From Methylobacillus sp. (GTDB taxonomy: Bacteria; Pseudomonadota; Gammaproteobacteria; Burkholderiales; Methylophilaceae): 42,975 bases of DNA. The stretch covers positions 1-42,975 of the forward strand of contig JABBAU010000054.1 of the NCBI GenBank assembly GCA_018607785.1. Direction: 5' to 3'. Below the pieces are notes generated by a model. That model ran no database searches, was not told the DNA's origin, and saw only the letters and a program-made list of their open reading frames with translations. Shown piece by piece: positions 16,162-25,834 of the stretch; the first letter of the stretch is position 1, and each line of letters opens with the position of its first letter. A program made the translations under genes and the position numbers.

Positions 16162-16557
16162 AAACAAGTTTCTCAAATTATATCCAGCCTTTGAGGTCAA
16201 GTTAAGAATTTCTTCTACTGATCTTTTGCCTGATTCTGATAGAGCCCATAGCATGCTAGACCTTGTTCCAGTTCTGCAATAAGCAAAAATAGGTTTTTCT
16301 GAATCATCATAATAATCACTGAATTGATCCACATCCGCTTGAGTTATCTGCCCACCAATTACAGGTTGATGTATAAATTTTAATCCATTTTCTTCAGCAA
16401 TTTTTTTTATACTAGCGACGGTTACTTGATTGTTTTCTTCGTTATCGGGCCTATTACAAAATATCGTTTTAAACCCAGCTTCTTTTATATGTTTTATATC
16501 ATCAGGCGTGACTTGTTCAGAAACAACATAATCTTCAATAATTTTATTCAATTGCAT
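16156..16557 (-). CDS. beta-lactamase-hydrolase-like phosphatase/sulfurtransferase domain protein (TIGR01244/DUF442)
   Basis: This 133-residue protein belongs to the dual-specificity-phosphatase-like family found alone or fused to persulfide dioxygenases. Evidence: [24 protein letters not shown] (28-40), [12 protein letters not shown] and the catalytic loop [14 protein letters not shown] (Cys94 to Arg99). The family is linked to sulfur (persulfide) metabolism mainly by gene fusion; enzymatic activity is not settled. It is four bases upstream of hemW on the genome, so it is the last gene of the rph operon. Its stop codon overlaps that of argH. Confidence 0.9.
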   Translation of the reverse strand: MQLNKIIEDYVVSEQVTPDDIKHIKEAGFKTIFCNRPDNEENNQVTVASIKKIAEENGLKFIHQPVIGGQITQADVDQFSDYYDDSEKPIFAYCRTGTRSSMLWALSESGKRSVEEILNLTSKAGYNLRNLFL

Positions 16558-16561
16558 AATT

Positions 16562-17707
16562 TTAGTCCTTTAAAAAAATTTGTAATAGTTCATTTAAAAA
16601 ATTTTGCCCCAAAACTGTTGGTTTAATCCTACCATTTTTTTCAATTATCAGTTTTCTATGTTTTGCTATATTTATTTCTTTTTCAATAACGCTAATTGAT
16701 AGATTTGTCCGTTCTTCAAATAAATTTTTAATAAAGCCATTGCTTAAACGTAATGCATTCATCATAAATTCAAAAATTATATCGTTTGCGGATAAGATTT
16801 TTTTTTCGGCATAAAAATTTTCATTATTGGCATTATTAATATAGTCACGTGGATTTTTATAACAACTCTGTCGATAGATATTTTTTGCATCAGTTAATTT
16901 ACTATGTGCTCCTGCACCAAAGCCAATATAATCGCCAAATTCCCAATAATTTAAATTATGTAAACATTGAGCATCTTTTTTTGCATATGCAGAAGTTTCA
17001 TATCGATTAAATCCTGCTTTGTTGAGTTCATTAATTATTAAATCAAATATTTCAGCACTTTCGTCCTCGTTTGGTAATTTAGGCGGAAATTTATGGAAAA
17101 GAGTATTAGGTTCAATAGTTAAATGATAATAAGAGATATGTGATGTTCCAATTTCAAGTGTCTTTGAAATATCATACTTAACTTGTTCAAGGCTTTGGCT
17201 AGGCAATGCAAACATTAAATCAACATTTACTTTTTCAAAAGTTTTTACAGCTAATTTGGCTGCATTAAAAGCTTCTTCCGGATCATGAATTCGTTCTAAT
17301 TTTTTTAAATGAGTAGGGTTAAAGCTTTGAACCCCCAATGACATTCTGTTGATACCTATATCCTTATATCCAATAAAATTTTCTTTATCTAATGTGCCAG
17401 GATTCGCCTCAATCGTAATTTCACAATTTTTTTCTAACCCAAATTTGCTATCAAGTTTATTGATAATTTTTTTAAAAGTATTTGGACTAAATAAACTAGG
17501 GGTGCCTCCACCAAAAAAAATGGTATGTAATTTTCTTCCGGCATTAATTTTATAATTTTCTATTTGTTTAATTAGTGCGTTTGAGTATACCGCTTCGTTA
17601 TCCTTTAGATTTTGATCCTTAAACTCATGAGAGTTGAAGTCACAATAAGGGCATTTATGAATACACCAGGGTATATGAACATAAGCTGAGAGTGGAGGGT
17701 GTTGCAT
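16562..17707 (-). CDS. hemW: haem chaperone HemW, radical SAM (HemN-like)
   Basis: This 381-residue protein is a radical-SAM family member that binds and delivers haem. The 4Fe-4S motif Cys15-x3-Cys19-x2-Cys22 is followed by Asp-Phe, giving CxxxCxxCxF. True coproporphyrinogen dehydrogenase HemN has a fourth Cys at that place, so this is HemW rather than HemN. Other features are FFGGGTPSLF, ITIEANPGTL, GVQSFN, the YYHLTIEPNT strand and a C-terminal HemN_C domain. It lies 25 bases downstream of the 74-residue gene. Database records often mislabel this protein as oxygen-independent coproporphyrinogen oxidase. Confidence 0.95.
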   Translation of the reverse strand: MQHPPLSAYVHIPWCIHKCPYCDFNSHEFKDQNLKDNEAVYSNALIKQIENYKINAGRKLHTIFFGGGTPSLFSPNTFKKIINKLDSKFGLEKNCEITIEANPGTLDKENFIGYKDIGINRMSLGVQSFNPTHLKKLERIHDPEEAFNAAKLAVKTFEKVNVDLMFALPSQSLEQVKYDISKTLEIGTSHISYYHLTIEPNTLFHKFPPKLPNEDESAEIFDLIINELNKAGFNRYETSAYAKKDAQCLHNLNYWEFGDYIGFGAGAHSKLTDAKNIYRQSCYKNPRDYINNANNENFYAEKKILSANDIIFEFMMNALRLSNGFIKNLFEERTNLSISVIEKEINIAKHRKLIIEKNGRIKPTVLGQNFLNELLQIFLKD

Positions 17708-17732
17708 ATTTAGATAAAATGCAAAAACAAAA

Positions 17733-17957
17733 TTATTTTTTCTTTATCGGGCTTTCAAGTGCTTCAATAAGTGAATAAAGAACTTTTTTCATTTGTCCTT
17801 CAGAGACCTCCATAAGTACCCCATCGTCAAAAGCATCTTGAGCAATTTGCTTAAGCTCTTCAAAGTTTTCGTTCATTACCTTTACTTTTTCAGTACAGGA
17901 AACGACAGATTTATCATCTCTGATCCATTTAGGCCATTTTGAATTTTTATTTGTCAT
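17733..17957 (-). CDS. conserved small hypothetical protein (betaproteobacterial)
   Basis: This 74-residue protein opens with WPKWIRDDKSVVSCTEKVKV, followed by a long helical segment (NENFEELKQIAQDAFDDGVLM) and a last helix. I recall similar short proteins between rdgB and hemW in other betaproteobacteria, but know of no function. Its ATG lies inside the last codons of rdgB (11-base overlap), so it is translationally coupled to it. There are no membrane helices and only one Cys. Confidence 0.75.
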   Translation of the reverse strand: MTNKNSKWPKWIRDDKSVVSCTEKVKVMNENFEELKQIAQDAFDDGVLMEVSEGQMKKVLYSLIEALESPIKKK

Positions 17958-18543
17958 AAAGTATTTTAAGTTTATGTTTTAACTTTTGCAAAGCCTGACC
18001 TCGATGACTAATTTTATTTTTTAATTCAGCACTTAATTCAGCTGCAGATAAATCTGTTTTAAAATCTAAAAAAATTGGATCATACCCAAAACCATTATCT
18101 CCTCTTGGGGAAAATAATATTTCTCCGTGCCATATACCCTCAAGAATGAGAGGTTGTGGATCATCATAGGTTTTAATAAAGACTATGGAACAATAATAAT
18201 GAGCTCTTCTATTTTCTTCATTTTTCAAAAGGCTTAATAATTTATCATTATTTTTTTTATCATTTGCTTCTTTTCCTGAAAAGCGAGCTGATAACACACC
18301 AGGCATTCCATTTAAAACATCTACACATAAACCTGAGTCGTCTGCTATAGCAGGTAAATTAGTTGCTTTTGAAGCGAACCTTGCTTTATTAAGTGCATTT
18401 TCTAAAAATGTTCCATAGGGCTCTTCAGCCTCTCCGATATTGAGATCTGATTGGGCAATTGTTTGAATTGGTAAATCACTCAGTAACATTTTTATTTCAG
18501 CTAATTTTTTACGATTATTTGTAGATAAAATAATTTTTTGCAT
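17947..18543 (-). CDS. rdgB: XTP/dITP (non-canonical purine NTP) pyrophosphatase
   Basis: This 198-residue enzyme of the HAM1/RdgB family hydrolyses dITP, XTP and ITP to monophosphates, keeping deaminated purines out of DNA and RNA. Motifs are STNNRKKLAE (7-16), the family's substrate and metal site IADDSGLCVD (67-75), GMPGVLSARF, the FGYDPIF segment and a C-terminal SHRGQALQKL. Length matches E. coli RdgB (197). It lies six bases downstream of rph, a pairing conserved across proteobacteria, and overlaps the 74-residue gene. Confidence 0.97.
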   Translation of the reverse strand: MQKIILSTNNRKKLAEIKMLLSDLPIQTIAQSDLNIGEAEEPYGTFLENALNKARFASKATNLPAIADDSGLCVDVLNGMPGVLSARFSGKEANDKKNNDKLLSLLKNEENRRAHYYCSIVFIKTYDDPQPLILEGIWHGEILFSPRGDNGFGYDPIFLDFKTDLSAAELSAELKNKISHRGQALQKLKHKLKILYDK

Positions 18544-18549
18544 TAGGCT

Positions 18550-19263
18550 TTACTTTAGAGCGTTCCTTTGTAATTGAATAATCCTTGTAATTCCTTGTTC
18601 AGCTAATAAAATTATATTATCCATCTCTTCTTTACTGAAAGGTTCTCCCTCTGCAGTTCCTTGAATCTCAACAAATTTTCCTTCACCAGTCATAACAACA
18701 TTCATATCAGTGTCACAATTTGAATCTTCAGCATAATCAAGATCTATTAAAACTTCTCCATCCTTAATGCCAAGGGAGATTGCCGCCACCGAGTCTTTTA
18801 TGGGGGAATCTTTTAGAATACCTTTTTCTAATAATGGGTTAATAGCATCACAAAGTGCGACATAAGCCCCTGTAATACTTGCTGTTCTGGTCCCTCCATC
18901 AGCTTGAATCACGTCACAATCTATATGAATAGTCCTTTCTCCTAAGCTATTTAAATCAATAACAGCTCTTAAACTTCGGCCAATTAATCTTTGAATTTCT
19001 TGAGTCCTTCCCGATTGTTTCCCTCTGGATGATTCTCTAGCCATTCTTGATGATGTCGACCTTGGAAGCATTCCATATTCTGCTGTTACCCATCCTTGAT
19101 TTTTACCCTTTAAAAATGAAGGTACTTTTTCTTCAATACTCGCATTACAAATAACATGCGTGTCACCGCATTTGATTAATACTGATCCTTCAGCATGCTT
19201 TGTATAATTCCTTAAAATTTCAATTGACCTTGTTTCATTATTTGCTCTATTCTTTAATCTCAT
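18550..19263 (-). CDS. rph: ribonuclease PH
   Basis: This 237-residue phosphorolytic exonuclease trims the 3' ends of tRNA precursors. Family segments are RxxxxxRSIEIxRxY, the [19 protein letters not shown] block (about 59-77), the [16 protein letters not shown] motif (85-100) with phosphate-binding arginines, [19 protein letters not shown] and [19 protein letters not shown], carrying the catalytic aspartates. Length is typical (238 in E. coli), and the C-terminus is intact, unlike the frameshifted rph of E. coli K-12. It begins the rph-rdgB-74 aa-hemW-phosphatase operon and is divergent from yicC. Confidence 0.98.
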   Translation of the reverse strand: MRLKNRANNETRSIEILRNYTKHAEGSVLIKCGDTHVICNASIEEKVPSFLKGKNQGWVTAEYGMLPRSTSSRMARESSRGKQSGRTQEIQRLIGRSLRAVIDLNSLGERTIHIDCDVIQADGGTRTASITGAYVALCDAINPLLEKGILKDSPIKDSVAAISLGIKDGEVLIDLDYAEDSNCDTDMNVVMTGEGKFVEIQGTAEGEPFSKEEMDNIILLAEQGITRIIQLQRNALK

Positions 19264-19291
19264 AAAAATCTCTTATTTATTTTGAATGGTG

Positions 19292-19299
19292 ATTATAAT
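19292..19299 (-). promoter_or_regulatory. candidate -10 box of rph
   Basis: TATAAT reads on the minus strand at 19297-19292, giving transcription from about 19285, some 22 bases before the rph start. It sits in the perfect 10-base palindrome GATTATAATC (19291-19300), so TATAAT also reads on the plus strand. No good -35 is seen for either direction. yicC more likely uses TTGAAT-N17-TATTAA (19323-19351). Confidence 0.4.
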
Positions 19300-19404
19300 C
19301 CAAAGAATTTAAATAAGCTTTGTTGAATTTAAAATGTTTTCACCCTATTAAAAAATAGATTGTTAAACTATCTTAAAAGAATTAATTAATATTAAAGGTT
19401 ATAA

Positions 19405-20268
19405 ATGATTTCAAGCATGACAAGCTACCACTCTGTTTCAAAAGAAACCGATTATGGCTGTTTGGTTATAGAGATTAAAACTTTGAATAGTCGATTTTTT
19501 GATTTGCAAATTAAACTTAGTGATGAATTTCGCATTCATGAAACAATTATTAGAAAAAAAATATCTAAAGTTATTTCAAGGGGAAAAATCGAATGTAAAG
19601 CTTATTTTAAGACAAAAGAAAAATTACCTGAATTCAAAAAAAACGATCTTAAGGTTATGAAAGAAGTAATAATAACAATTGAAAAAATATCATCATTAAT
19701 TAAAGATCCCCAAAAAATTAACCCAGTCGATATTGTTCATCTGCATAATGAAAAAGGGGATAAATTTAATTATATTGGTCTAAGTAAAACATTTTTAATT
19801 TTGTTTGAAAGTTCACTAAAAAAAATTATTACAGATCGTCAAAGAGAGGGAAAAAAGATTAAACAATTAATCTTATCTAGAAATATAAAAATAGAAAAAG
19901 AAGTAAAAAAAATTAGAAAGGTGATACCAAAATATATTGATAACCACCAAAAGAAAATACTTAAAAAATTTAAAGAAGCTTTAATTAATGTTGATCAAGA
20001 TAAAATTAAACAAGAATTATTAATATTTATTCAAAAAGGTGATATTGAGGAAGAGCTTGATAGATTGGATTCTCATTCACATGAATTAAAACGCTTATTA
20101 AATTTAAACGAGCCAGTGGGAAAGAAAATTGACTTTTTAATGCAAGAATTTAATCGAGAAGTGAATACTCTGGGTTCAAAAGCTATTGCAGTGGAAATAT
20201 CACAATCAGCAGTCGAATTAAAAGTATTAATAGAGCAAATTCGAGAGCAAATACAAAATATTGAATAA
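19405..20268 (+). CDS. yicC: YicC family endoribonuclease
   Basis: This 287-residue protein is of the YicC family, recently assigned as endoribonucleases acting in RNA turnover. It has the opening MISSMTSYHSV (family consensus MIxSMTgf), EIKTLNSRFFDLQIKL, the central basic helical region, and the conserved C-terminal block KIDFLMQEFNREVNTLGSKA with acidic residues that may bind metal, then VELKVLIEQIREQIQNIE. Length is normal (287 in E. coli). AAAGG precedes the ATG by five bases. It leads the operon yicC-gmk-rpoZ-spoT, where gmk, rpoZ and spoT share a guanine-nucleotide theme. Confidence 0.93.
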   Translation: MISSMTSYHSVSKETDYGCLVIEIKTLNSRFFDLQIKLSDEFRIHETIIRKKISKVISRGKIECKAYFKTKEKLPEFKKNDLKVMKEVIITIEKISSLIKDPQKINPVDIVHLHNEKGDKFNYIGLSKTFLILFESSLKKIITDRQREGKKIKQLILSRNIKIEKEVKKIRKVIPKYIDNHQKKILKKFKEALINVDQDKIKQELLIFIQKGDIEEELDRLDSHSHELKRLLNLNEPVGKKIDFLMQEFNREVNTLGSKAIAVEISQSAVELKVLIEQIREQIQNIE

Positions 20269-20285
20269 AAGATTTTAATAAAGAT

Positions 20286-20918
20286 ATGGAAAATAATAAT
20301 ATAGGTCGATTATTTATTGTAACCGCCCCTTCAGGAGCAGGAAAGACTTCCCTTGTTAAAGCTTTGCTAAAGTTATGTCCACAGATTCAGATTTCCATAT
20401 CTCATACAACGAGATATCCAAGAGAAGATGAAAAGGATGGGGTTGATTATTTCTTTGTAAATAATGAGATTTTTGAAAATTTAAAAAATAATGGTGAATT
20501 TTTAGAAAATGCTGAATGTCACGGTGCAAAATATGGAACAGCAAAGACGCCTGTCGATTCAACTTTAAAGTCAGGTAAAGATATTATTTTAGAGATAGAT
20601 TATCAAGGAGCCCTGATCGTAAAGAACATCTTTAAAGAGGCAATTAGTATTTTTATTATTCCACCATCCATGGAAATTTTAAAACAAAGATTAGTGGCAA
20701 GAGGACAAAATTCAACAGTTGAAATAAATGGACGCTTAACAGCGGCAAAGGAGGAAATCAGGCATCTTGAAAAATTTGATTATGTTATAATTAATGAAAA
20801 TTTTGATAAAGCTTTGGATAATTTAAAATCTATATACGATGATTCTGATGAATCAAAAAAATTAGTAACAGCTAATCAAAAAGAAATTTTTCAAAACGTA
20901 ATTAATTCAATTAAATAG
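20286..20918 (+). CDS. gmk: guanylate kinase
   Basis: This 210-residue kinase phosphorylates GMP to GDP, feeding GTP, dGTP and (p)ppGpp synthesis. The P-loop APSGAGKTS spans 14-22. The GMP-binding region holds [20 protein letters not shown] (39-58) and the [15 protein letters not shown] segment. Later come [11 protein letters not shown] and the lid [18 protein letters not shown]. It lies 17 bases after yicC and 17 before rpoZ, the order seen in E. coli and other proteobacteria (gmk-rpoZ-spoT). Confidence 0.98.
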   Translation: MENNNIGRLFIVTAPSGAGKTSLVKALLKLCPQIQISISHTTRYPREDEKDGVDYFFVNNEIFENLKNNGEFLENAECHGAKYGTAKTPVDSTLKSGKDIILEIDYQGALIVKNIFKEAISIFIIPPSMEILKQRLVARGQNSTVEINGRLTAAKEEIRHLEKFDYVIINENFDKALDNLKSIYDDSDESKKLVTANQKEIFQNVINSIK

Positions 20919-20935
20919 TAAATGGAGTAATAGTA

Positions 20936-21148
20936 ATGGCAAGAATAACTGTAGATGATTGTTTAGAAAAAATACCCAATAGATTTCAATTGACGCTTGT
21001 AGCTGCCTTAAGATCAAGACAACTTGTAAACGGAGCAGAACCATTAATTGATATGGAAGGTTCGCGAGATAAATCGTCAGTTATTGCTCTAAAAGAAATT
21101 GCAGCCGGTTTAATTGGAGAAGAAATTCTAATTCAGAACCCAGGTTAA
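20936..21148 (+). CDS. rpoZ: RNA polymerase omega subunit
   Basis: This 70-residue subunit stabilises the RNA polymerase beta-prime subunit and forms part of a (p)ppGpp binding site. The core motif [20 protein letters not shown] continues as [18 protein letters not shown] (about 23-40), followed by [15 protein letters not shown]. It is shorter than E. coli omega (91) but usual for betaproteobacteria, which lack the C-terminal tail. Adjacency to spoT and the presence of dksA at the right edge place three parts of the stringent response in this window. Confidence 0.97.
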   Translation: MARITVDDCLEKIPNRFQLTLVAALRSRQLVNGAEPLIDMEGSRDKSSVIALKEIAAGLIGEEILIQNPG

Positions 21149-21180
21149 TAAGAGATATTTGGTTTAAAGGAGACTAATCT

Positions 21181-23382
21181 TTGGCTAACACCATTCAATC
21201 CAGCCAAGCCAATTTAAAGAAAAAACCCCAACCCTTTCTGCTTCCTGTTGACAAAGACAACTCCAGACTTACTCAGCTTCTTAAATCCTATCTTCCAAAA
21301 AAAGAAGTTCATAAAGTTTGGGAGGCATATCGATTTAGTGAAAAGGCTCATAGTGGCCAAAAAAGAAGAAGTGGAGAGGACTATATTAGTCACCCAGTAT
21401 CAGTTGCTTGTATTGCAGCCCGCTTTCACCTAGACAGTCAGTCTATCCAGGCTGCTCTTTTGCATGATGTTGTTGAAGACACAGAATCTACAGAATCAGA
21501 AATAGAGTCAAAATTTGGAAAACAAGTAAGCAATCTCGTCATAGGTTTATCAAAATTGGATAAGGTCGAGTTTCAAGATGCAAATGAGGCACAAGCAGAA
21601 AATTTTAGAAAAATGTTATTAGCAATGACGCAAGATGTAAGAGTTATTCTAATAAAGTTATCTGATCGATTACATAACATGCAGACTATTCAGTCTTTGG
21701 ATGAGAATAAAAAAACTAGAATTGCACAAGAAACAGTGGACATATATGCCCCAATTGCTAATAGGTTAGGTTTAAATAATCTTTATCAAGAGTTAGAGGA
21801 CCTATGCTTTGAAGTTTTACATCCGGTTAGATATAAAACAATTCAGAAGGCGATTAAGGCCAGCCGCGGGAATAGAAAAGAGGTAATTGAAAAAATATCA
21901 AATGAAATAAGAAATAAACTGAGCTCGGCAAAAATTAAGGCTGAAATTACAGGTAGAGAAAAAAACCCAGCGAGCATTCATAGAAAAATGCTTGAGGATC
22001 AAACAGGTTTTAATCAAATTAACGATATTTATGCATTTAGAATCATTGTAAACAACATCAATGATTGTTATCTTACGCTGGGTACTTTACATTCCCTCTA
22101 CAACCCTATTCCAGGAAAATTTAAAGATTATATTGCCATTCCCAAGGCGAATGGATACCAATCACTACACTCAACTCTTCTTGGCCCCTTTGGTGTTCCA
22201 GTTGAAGTTCAAATTAGAACAAAAAATATGCATCAACTTGCAGAAGCTGGCGTTGCAGCACACTGGCTTTATAAAACTAAGGATGCACACGTAACGGACT
22301 TACAGCAAAAAACCAACCAATGGTTAAAGAGAATGTTAGATATTCAAAATGATAGTTCTAATTCTTTGGAATTTTTAGAACATTTGAAGGTGGATCTATT
22401 CCCTGATGAGGTTTATGTTTTTTCACCAGATGGAAAAATATTTGCATTACCTAAGAACTCTTCTTCAATTGATTTTGCTTACGCCGTTCATAGTGACGTA
22501 GGTAATAAAGCTGTTTCTGCAAAAATTAACCAAATGTTAGTTCCTTTAAGAACTAAGCTTTCTACAGGGGATCATGTTGAAATAATTACTTCAACTTTGG
22601 CTAAGCCCAATCCTACGTGGCTAAATTTTGTCATAACAGGAAAAGCTAGGTCACAAATAAGAAATTATCTTCGCTCTGCAGAATCCAAAGATTTAATCTT
22701 CTTAGGTGAAAAGATGCTAAATAATGCTTTAAACGCTTTTCACATTCATCCAACAGCAATTAAAAAAAAGCATTGGAACAAACTAATTTTGGATTACCAT
22801 GTGGAGTCAAAAGATGAAATATTAATGGACATTGCTTTAGGTAAGAAAGTAAATGTTATGGTTGCCCATCAATTAACAAATTTGATTGACGGCGTAACAA
22901 GCAACAAAAACCAAAGTAAGATGCTTGATGTCATTTCCATCAAAGGTTCAGATGGAATGGCAATTCAATTAGCAAGTTGTTGCCATCCAATTCCTGGAGA
23001 TCCTATTTTAGGTTACATTAATAAAGAAAAAGGACTAGTGATTCATACTCATGATTGTCAAATTGTTAATGAGTTATCATTAGATCATGATCGCTGGGTA
23101 GATGTTGAATGGGAGCCTGATGCCGATAAATTATTTAATGTCCGACTTAGTGTTTTAGTTGTTAATGAAAGAGGAATGTTAGGTAAGATTGCTTCAGTTA
23201 TTGCAGACTCAGAATCCAACATCGATAATGTATCACTGCAAGATATGGATGGCAGCCCTTTTGCAACACTTAACTTTGTAGTTCAGGTTAGGCATAGATT
23301 GCATCTTGCCGAGGTCATTAGAAACCTAAGAAAAGTGACTAAAGTAAACAAAATTACAAGAGTTAAAAATTACAAAAATTAA
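21181..23382 (+). CDS. spoT: bifunctional (p)ppGpp synthetase/hydrolase
   Basis: This 733-residue RSH enzyme makes and degrades the starvation signal (p)ppGpp. The HD hydrolase domain is complete: His71 (YISHPVSVA), His95-Asp96 and Glu99-Asp100 in LLHDVVEDT. The synthetase domain follows (about 250-370), with DIYAFRIIV, GKFKDYIAIPKANGYQSLHST and VEVQIRT. Then come a TGS domain (DLFPDEVYVFSPDGKIFALP, about 403-465), a Cys/His region (ASCCHPIPGDPILGY) and a C-terminal ACT domain (about 660-733). Start is TTG, supported by AAAGGAGA at 21166-21173. As the HD site is intact this is SpoT/Rel type, not a synthetase-only RelA; another RSH gene may exist elsewhere. Confidence 0.97.
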   Translation: MANTIQSSQANLKKKPQPFLLPVDKDNSRLTQLLKSYLPKKEVHKVWEAYRFSEKAHSGQKRRSGEDYISHPVSVACIAARFHLDSQSIQAALLHDVVEDTESTESEIESKFGKQVSNLVIGLSKLDKVEFQDANEAQAENFRKMLLAMTQDVRVILIKLSDRLHNMQTIQSLDENKKTRIAQETVDIYAPIANRLGLNNLYQELEDLCFEVLHPVRYKTIQKAIKASRGNRKEVIEKISNEIRNKLSSAKIKAEITGREKNPASIHRKMLEDQTGFNQINDIYAFRIIVNNINDCYLTLGTLHSLYNPIPGKFKDYIAIPKANGYQSLHSTLLGPFGVPVEVQIRTKNMHQLAEAGVAAHWLYKTKDAHVTDLQQKTNQWLKRMLDIQNDSSNSLEFLEHLKVDLFPDEVYVFSPDGKIFALPKNSSSIDFAYAVHSDVGNKAVSAKINQMLVPLRTKLSTGDHVEIITSTLAKPNPTWLNFVITGKARSQIRNYLRSAESKDLIFLGEKMLNNALNAFHIHPTAIKKKHWNKLILDYHVESKDEILMDIALGKKVNVMVAHQLTNLIDGVTSNKNQSKMLDVISIKGSDGMAIQLASCCHPIPGDPILGYINKEKGLVIHTHDCQIVNELSLDHDRWVDVEWEPDADKLFNVRLSVLVVNERGMLGKIASVIADSESNIDNVSLQDMDGSPFATLNFVVQVRHRLHLAEVIRNLRKVTKVNKITRVKNYKN

Positions 23383-23398
23383 AGGGAAATAAAGACGA

Positions 23399-23776
23399 AT
23401 GAAAAAAATAATAAAAACAGAAAACGCGCCTGCCGCTATTGGGACCTATTCCCAAGCTGTAAAAAAAGGGAATATTGTTTTTCTCTCAGGACAAATACCG
23501 TTAGACCCAAAAAGTATGGAATTAGTAGAGGGTATTGAAAATCAAATTCATCAAGTCTTTAAAAATTTATTGTCTGTTATAGAAGCAGCAGAAGCATCCG
23601 TGAATGATTTAGTAAAATTAAATATTTATTTAACTGATCTGAACAATTTTGCATTAGTAAATTCAATTATGGAAAAATATTTTAGTGAGCCCTATCCTGC
23701 ACGAGCTGCTGTTGGAGTTGCTTCTTTACCTAAAGGGGCTCAAGTTGAAGCAGATGGATTTTTGGTATTAGATTGA
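23399..23776 (+). CDS. ridA: RidA family enamine/imine deaminase
   Basis: This 125-residue member of the RidA (YjgF/YER057c/UK114) family hydrolyses reactive 2-aminoacrylate-type enamines formed by PLP enzymes. It carries [12 protein letters not shown] (13-24), [11 protein letters not shown] (31-41), [19 protein letters not shown] and the signature [23 protein letters not shown] with the key Arg near 103. It forms a trimer in the cytoplasm. It is 16 bases downstream of spoT and 9 before recG, a position seen in other betaproteobacteria. Confidence 0.96.
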   Translation: MKKIIKTENAPAAIGTYSQAVKKGNIVFLSGQIPLDPKSMELVEGIENQIHQVFKNLLSVIEAAEASVNDLVKLNIYLTDLNNFALVNSIMEKYFSEPYPARAAVGVASLPKGAQVEADGFLVLD

Positions 23777-23785
23777 CTTTAAATT

Positions 23786-25834
23786 TTGCCCACAAATCTA
23801 TTAACGGAAAATCAAACAAGAAAACTTAAAAAATTAGGTATCAATTCAACTATCGATTTAATTCTATATTTACCCAATAAATATAATGATCAAACAATAA
23901 TTCAATCGATACAAAATTTAAAGATCGGAGAAATTAGCCAAATACAGGCCAAGGTGAATGATGTTGAGGTAATATATCGGCCTAAAAAAAATCTAGTTTT
24001 ACATGTTTCTGACATGACAGGGCAAATGCAAATCCGATTTTTGCATTACTTCCCTAGTCAAATTAAACAGTTTCAATCGGCAGATCTAATTCGATTTTAT
24101 GGTGAGGTAAGATACCAATCAGGCTATAAAGAAATGATTCATCCTGAATATAACCTGGTAAATAATTTAATTCCTCTATCTAAAAATTTAACTCCAATAT
24201 ATTCGGTTACTAAAGGGCTCTCTCAAGGAATGTTAAGAAAATTAATAAGAAAACATATTGATTATGCTAATCAAAATGGTTTATTTTCTGATTTATTTTC
24301 TGATTTTTATAAGAAGTATGACTACCCTACTTTTGAAGATGCGATTAATTTTCTGCATGAACCACCAAAAATAAAAGCAAATAATATTCTTGATGTTCAA
24401 AATTCTAAGCATTTCAAAAGACTAGTTTACGATGAACTTTTAGCTCAACAATTATTTTTAAGAAAACAATATAATTTACTTAAAAAAAATCAGTCTCCTA
24501 AATTTAAAAATGCAAAGTTAAGTAAAAAATTATTTTTAGAACAATTGAATTTTACTTTAACTGATAGTCAAAAAACAGTTCTAGAGGACCTACAAAATGA
24601 CTTTATTAAAGGCATGCCAATGAATAGGCTTTTACAAGGAGATGTAGGATGCGGTAAAACAGTTGTAGCAACAATGGCAGCAATTGATTGTGTGGAGGAA
24701 GGTTTTCAAGTTGCCTTTATGGCGCCAACTGAAATTTTAGCTGAACAACATTACGAGAAAATAAAGACCTGGTTTAAGGATGCGGCTTATGAAATTATTT
24801 TACTTACTGGAAGTATGCCGAAAAAAGAAAAATTATTAGCATATCAAAAAATAGAAAAAGGGAACGCTAATATAGTCATTGGTACGCATGCTTTATTTCA
24901 AGAATCGGTTACTTTTAATAATTTAGGGTTCTATATTATCGATGAACAACATCGTTTTGGAGTTGAACAAAGGATGATGTTAAAAAATAAATCAAAAATT
25001 AAACAAGAATATGAACCTCATCAACTGATGATGAGTGCTACGCCTATCCCAAGGACATTGTCGATGAGTTTTTTTGCGCATATGGATGTATCAACAATAA
25101 AAGAACTTCCAGGAGGCAGAAGACCTATTACAACTAAGATATATTTAGATGATAAAAGAAAACAATTGTTAAATTTAATAGATGAGCATTGCAAAAAAAA
25201 TAATCAAGTTTATTGGGTTTGTCCTCTAGTGGAAGAAAGTGAATTTTTAGATTTAGAAACCGTCAGTGATACTTTCAAAGAATTATCAGGCTATTTTGTT
25301 AATCAAAAAGTAGGTTTGATTCATGGAAGAATGAAAGCAGAAGAAAAAAAAGAAATTATGAAAAAATTTCAACAAAATAAAATTCAAATTTTAGTAGCGA
25401 CTTCAGTCATTGAAGTTGGGGTAGATGTTCCTAATGCAACATTAATGATAATTGAAAATTCAGAAAGATTAGGTTTATCACAGCTTCATCAGCTCAGGGG
25501 AAGAATTGGGAGAGGTGAAAAAAGTAGTTTTTGTATTTTGCTGTATAAGCATAAATTATCTTCAGCGGCAAGGCTGAGATTAAAAACAATTTATGAAAAT
25601 ATTGATGGATTTAAGATTGCTGAGGAGGACTTAAAATTAAGGGGGCCTGGAGAACTTCTTGGTTTTAAACAAAGTGGCATCCCAACCCTTCGATTTGCAG
25701 ATCTTAATAGGGATTCAAAGATCCTTGAGGTTGTAAGAAATGATGCAGATAAGCTCATAAAAGAACAAGATAAGAATATTAATGAGCATATGAAGCGTTG
25801 GTTAAGAAATTATGAAGAGATAGTGACAACATGA
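23786..25834 (+). CDS. recG: ATP-dependent DNA helicase RecG
   Basis: This 682-residue helicase remodels stalled replication forks and branched DNA. It has an N-terminal wedge/OB region (about 1-240), then GDVGCGKT (Walker A), APTEILAEQHY, DEQHRFGVEQR (motif II region), MSATPIPRTL (motif III), ATSVIEVGVDVPNAT and the LHQLRGRIGRG motif, and a C-terminal RecG wedge-contact segment. Start is TTG at 23786, nine bases after ridA. Stops occur just upstream in frame, leaving only this TTG or a rare ATT, and no ribosome site is visible, so translation probably depends on coupling to ridA. The stop overlaps the ubiC start by ATGA. Confidence 0.97.
   Translation: MPTNLLTENQTRKLKKLGINSTIDLILYLPNKYNDQTIIQSIQNLKIGEISQIQAKVNDVEVIYRPKKNLVLHVSDMTGQMQIRFLHYFPSQIKQFQSADLIRFYGEVRYQSGYKEMIHPEYNLVNNLIPLSKNLTPIYSVTKGLSQGMLRKLIRKHIDYANQNGLFSDLFSDFYKKYDYPTFEDAINFLHEPPKIKANNILDVQNSKHFKRLVYDELLAQQLFLRKQYNLLKKNQSPKFKNAKLSKKLFLEQLNFTLTDSQKTVLEDLQNDFIKGMPMNRLLQGDVGCGKTVVATMAAIDCVEEGFQVAFMAPTEILAEQHYEKIKTWFKDAAYEIILLTGSMPKKEKLLAYQKIEKGNANIVIGTHALFQESVTFNNLGFYIIDEQHRFGVEQRMMLKNKSKIKQEYEPHQLMMSATPIPRTLSMSFFAHMDVSTIKELPGGRRPITTKIYLDDKRKQLLNLIDEHCKKNNQVYWVCPLVEESEFLDLETVSDTFKELSGYFVNQKVGLIHGRMKAEEKKEIMKKFQQNKIQILVATSVIEVGVDVPNATLMIIENSERLGLSQLHQLRGRIGRGEKSSFCILLYKHKLSSAARLRLKTIYENIDGFKIAEEDLKLRGPGELLGFKQSGIPTLRFADLNRDSKILEVVRNDADKLIKEQDKNINEHMKRWLRNYEEIVTT

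Noticed and set aside
16562-17707. Coproporphyrinogen III dehydrogenase (HemN)
   Set aside because: The radical-SAM motif reads CxxxCxxCDF, not CxC, which marks HemW rather than HemN.
19291-19300. Palindrome GATTATAATC as a shared divergent operator
   Set aside because: It is explained as a -10 box that happens to be self-complementary; a 10-base AT palindrome alone is weak evidence for a regulator site.
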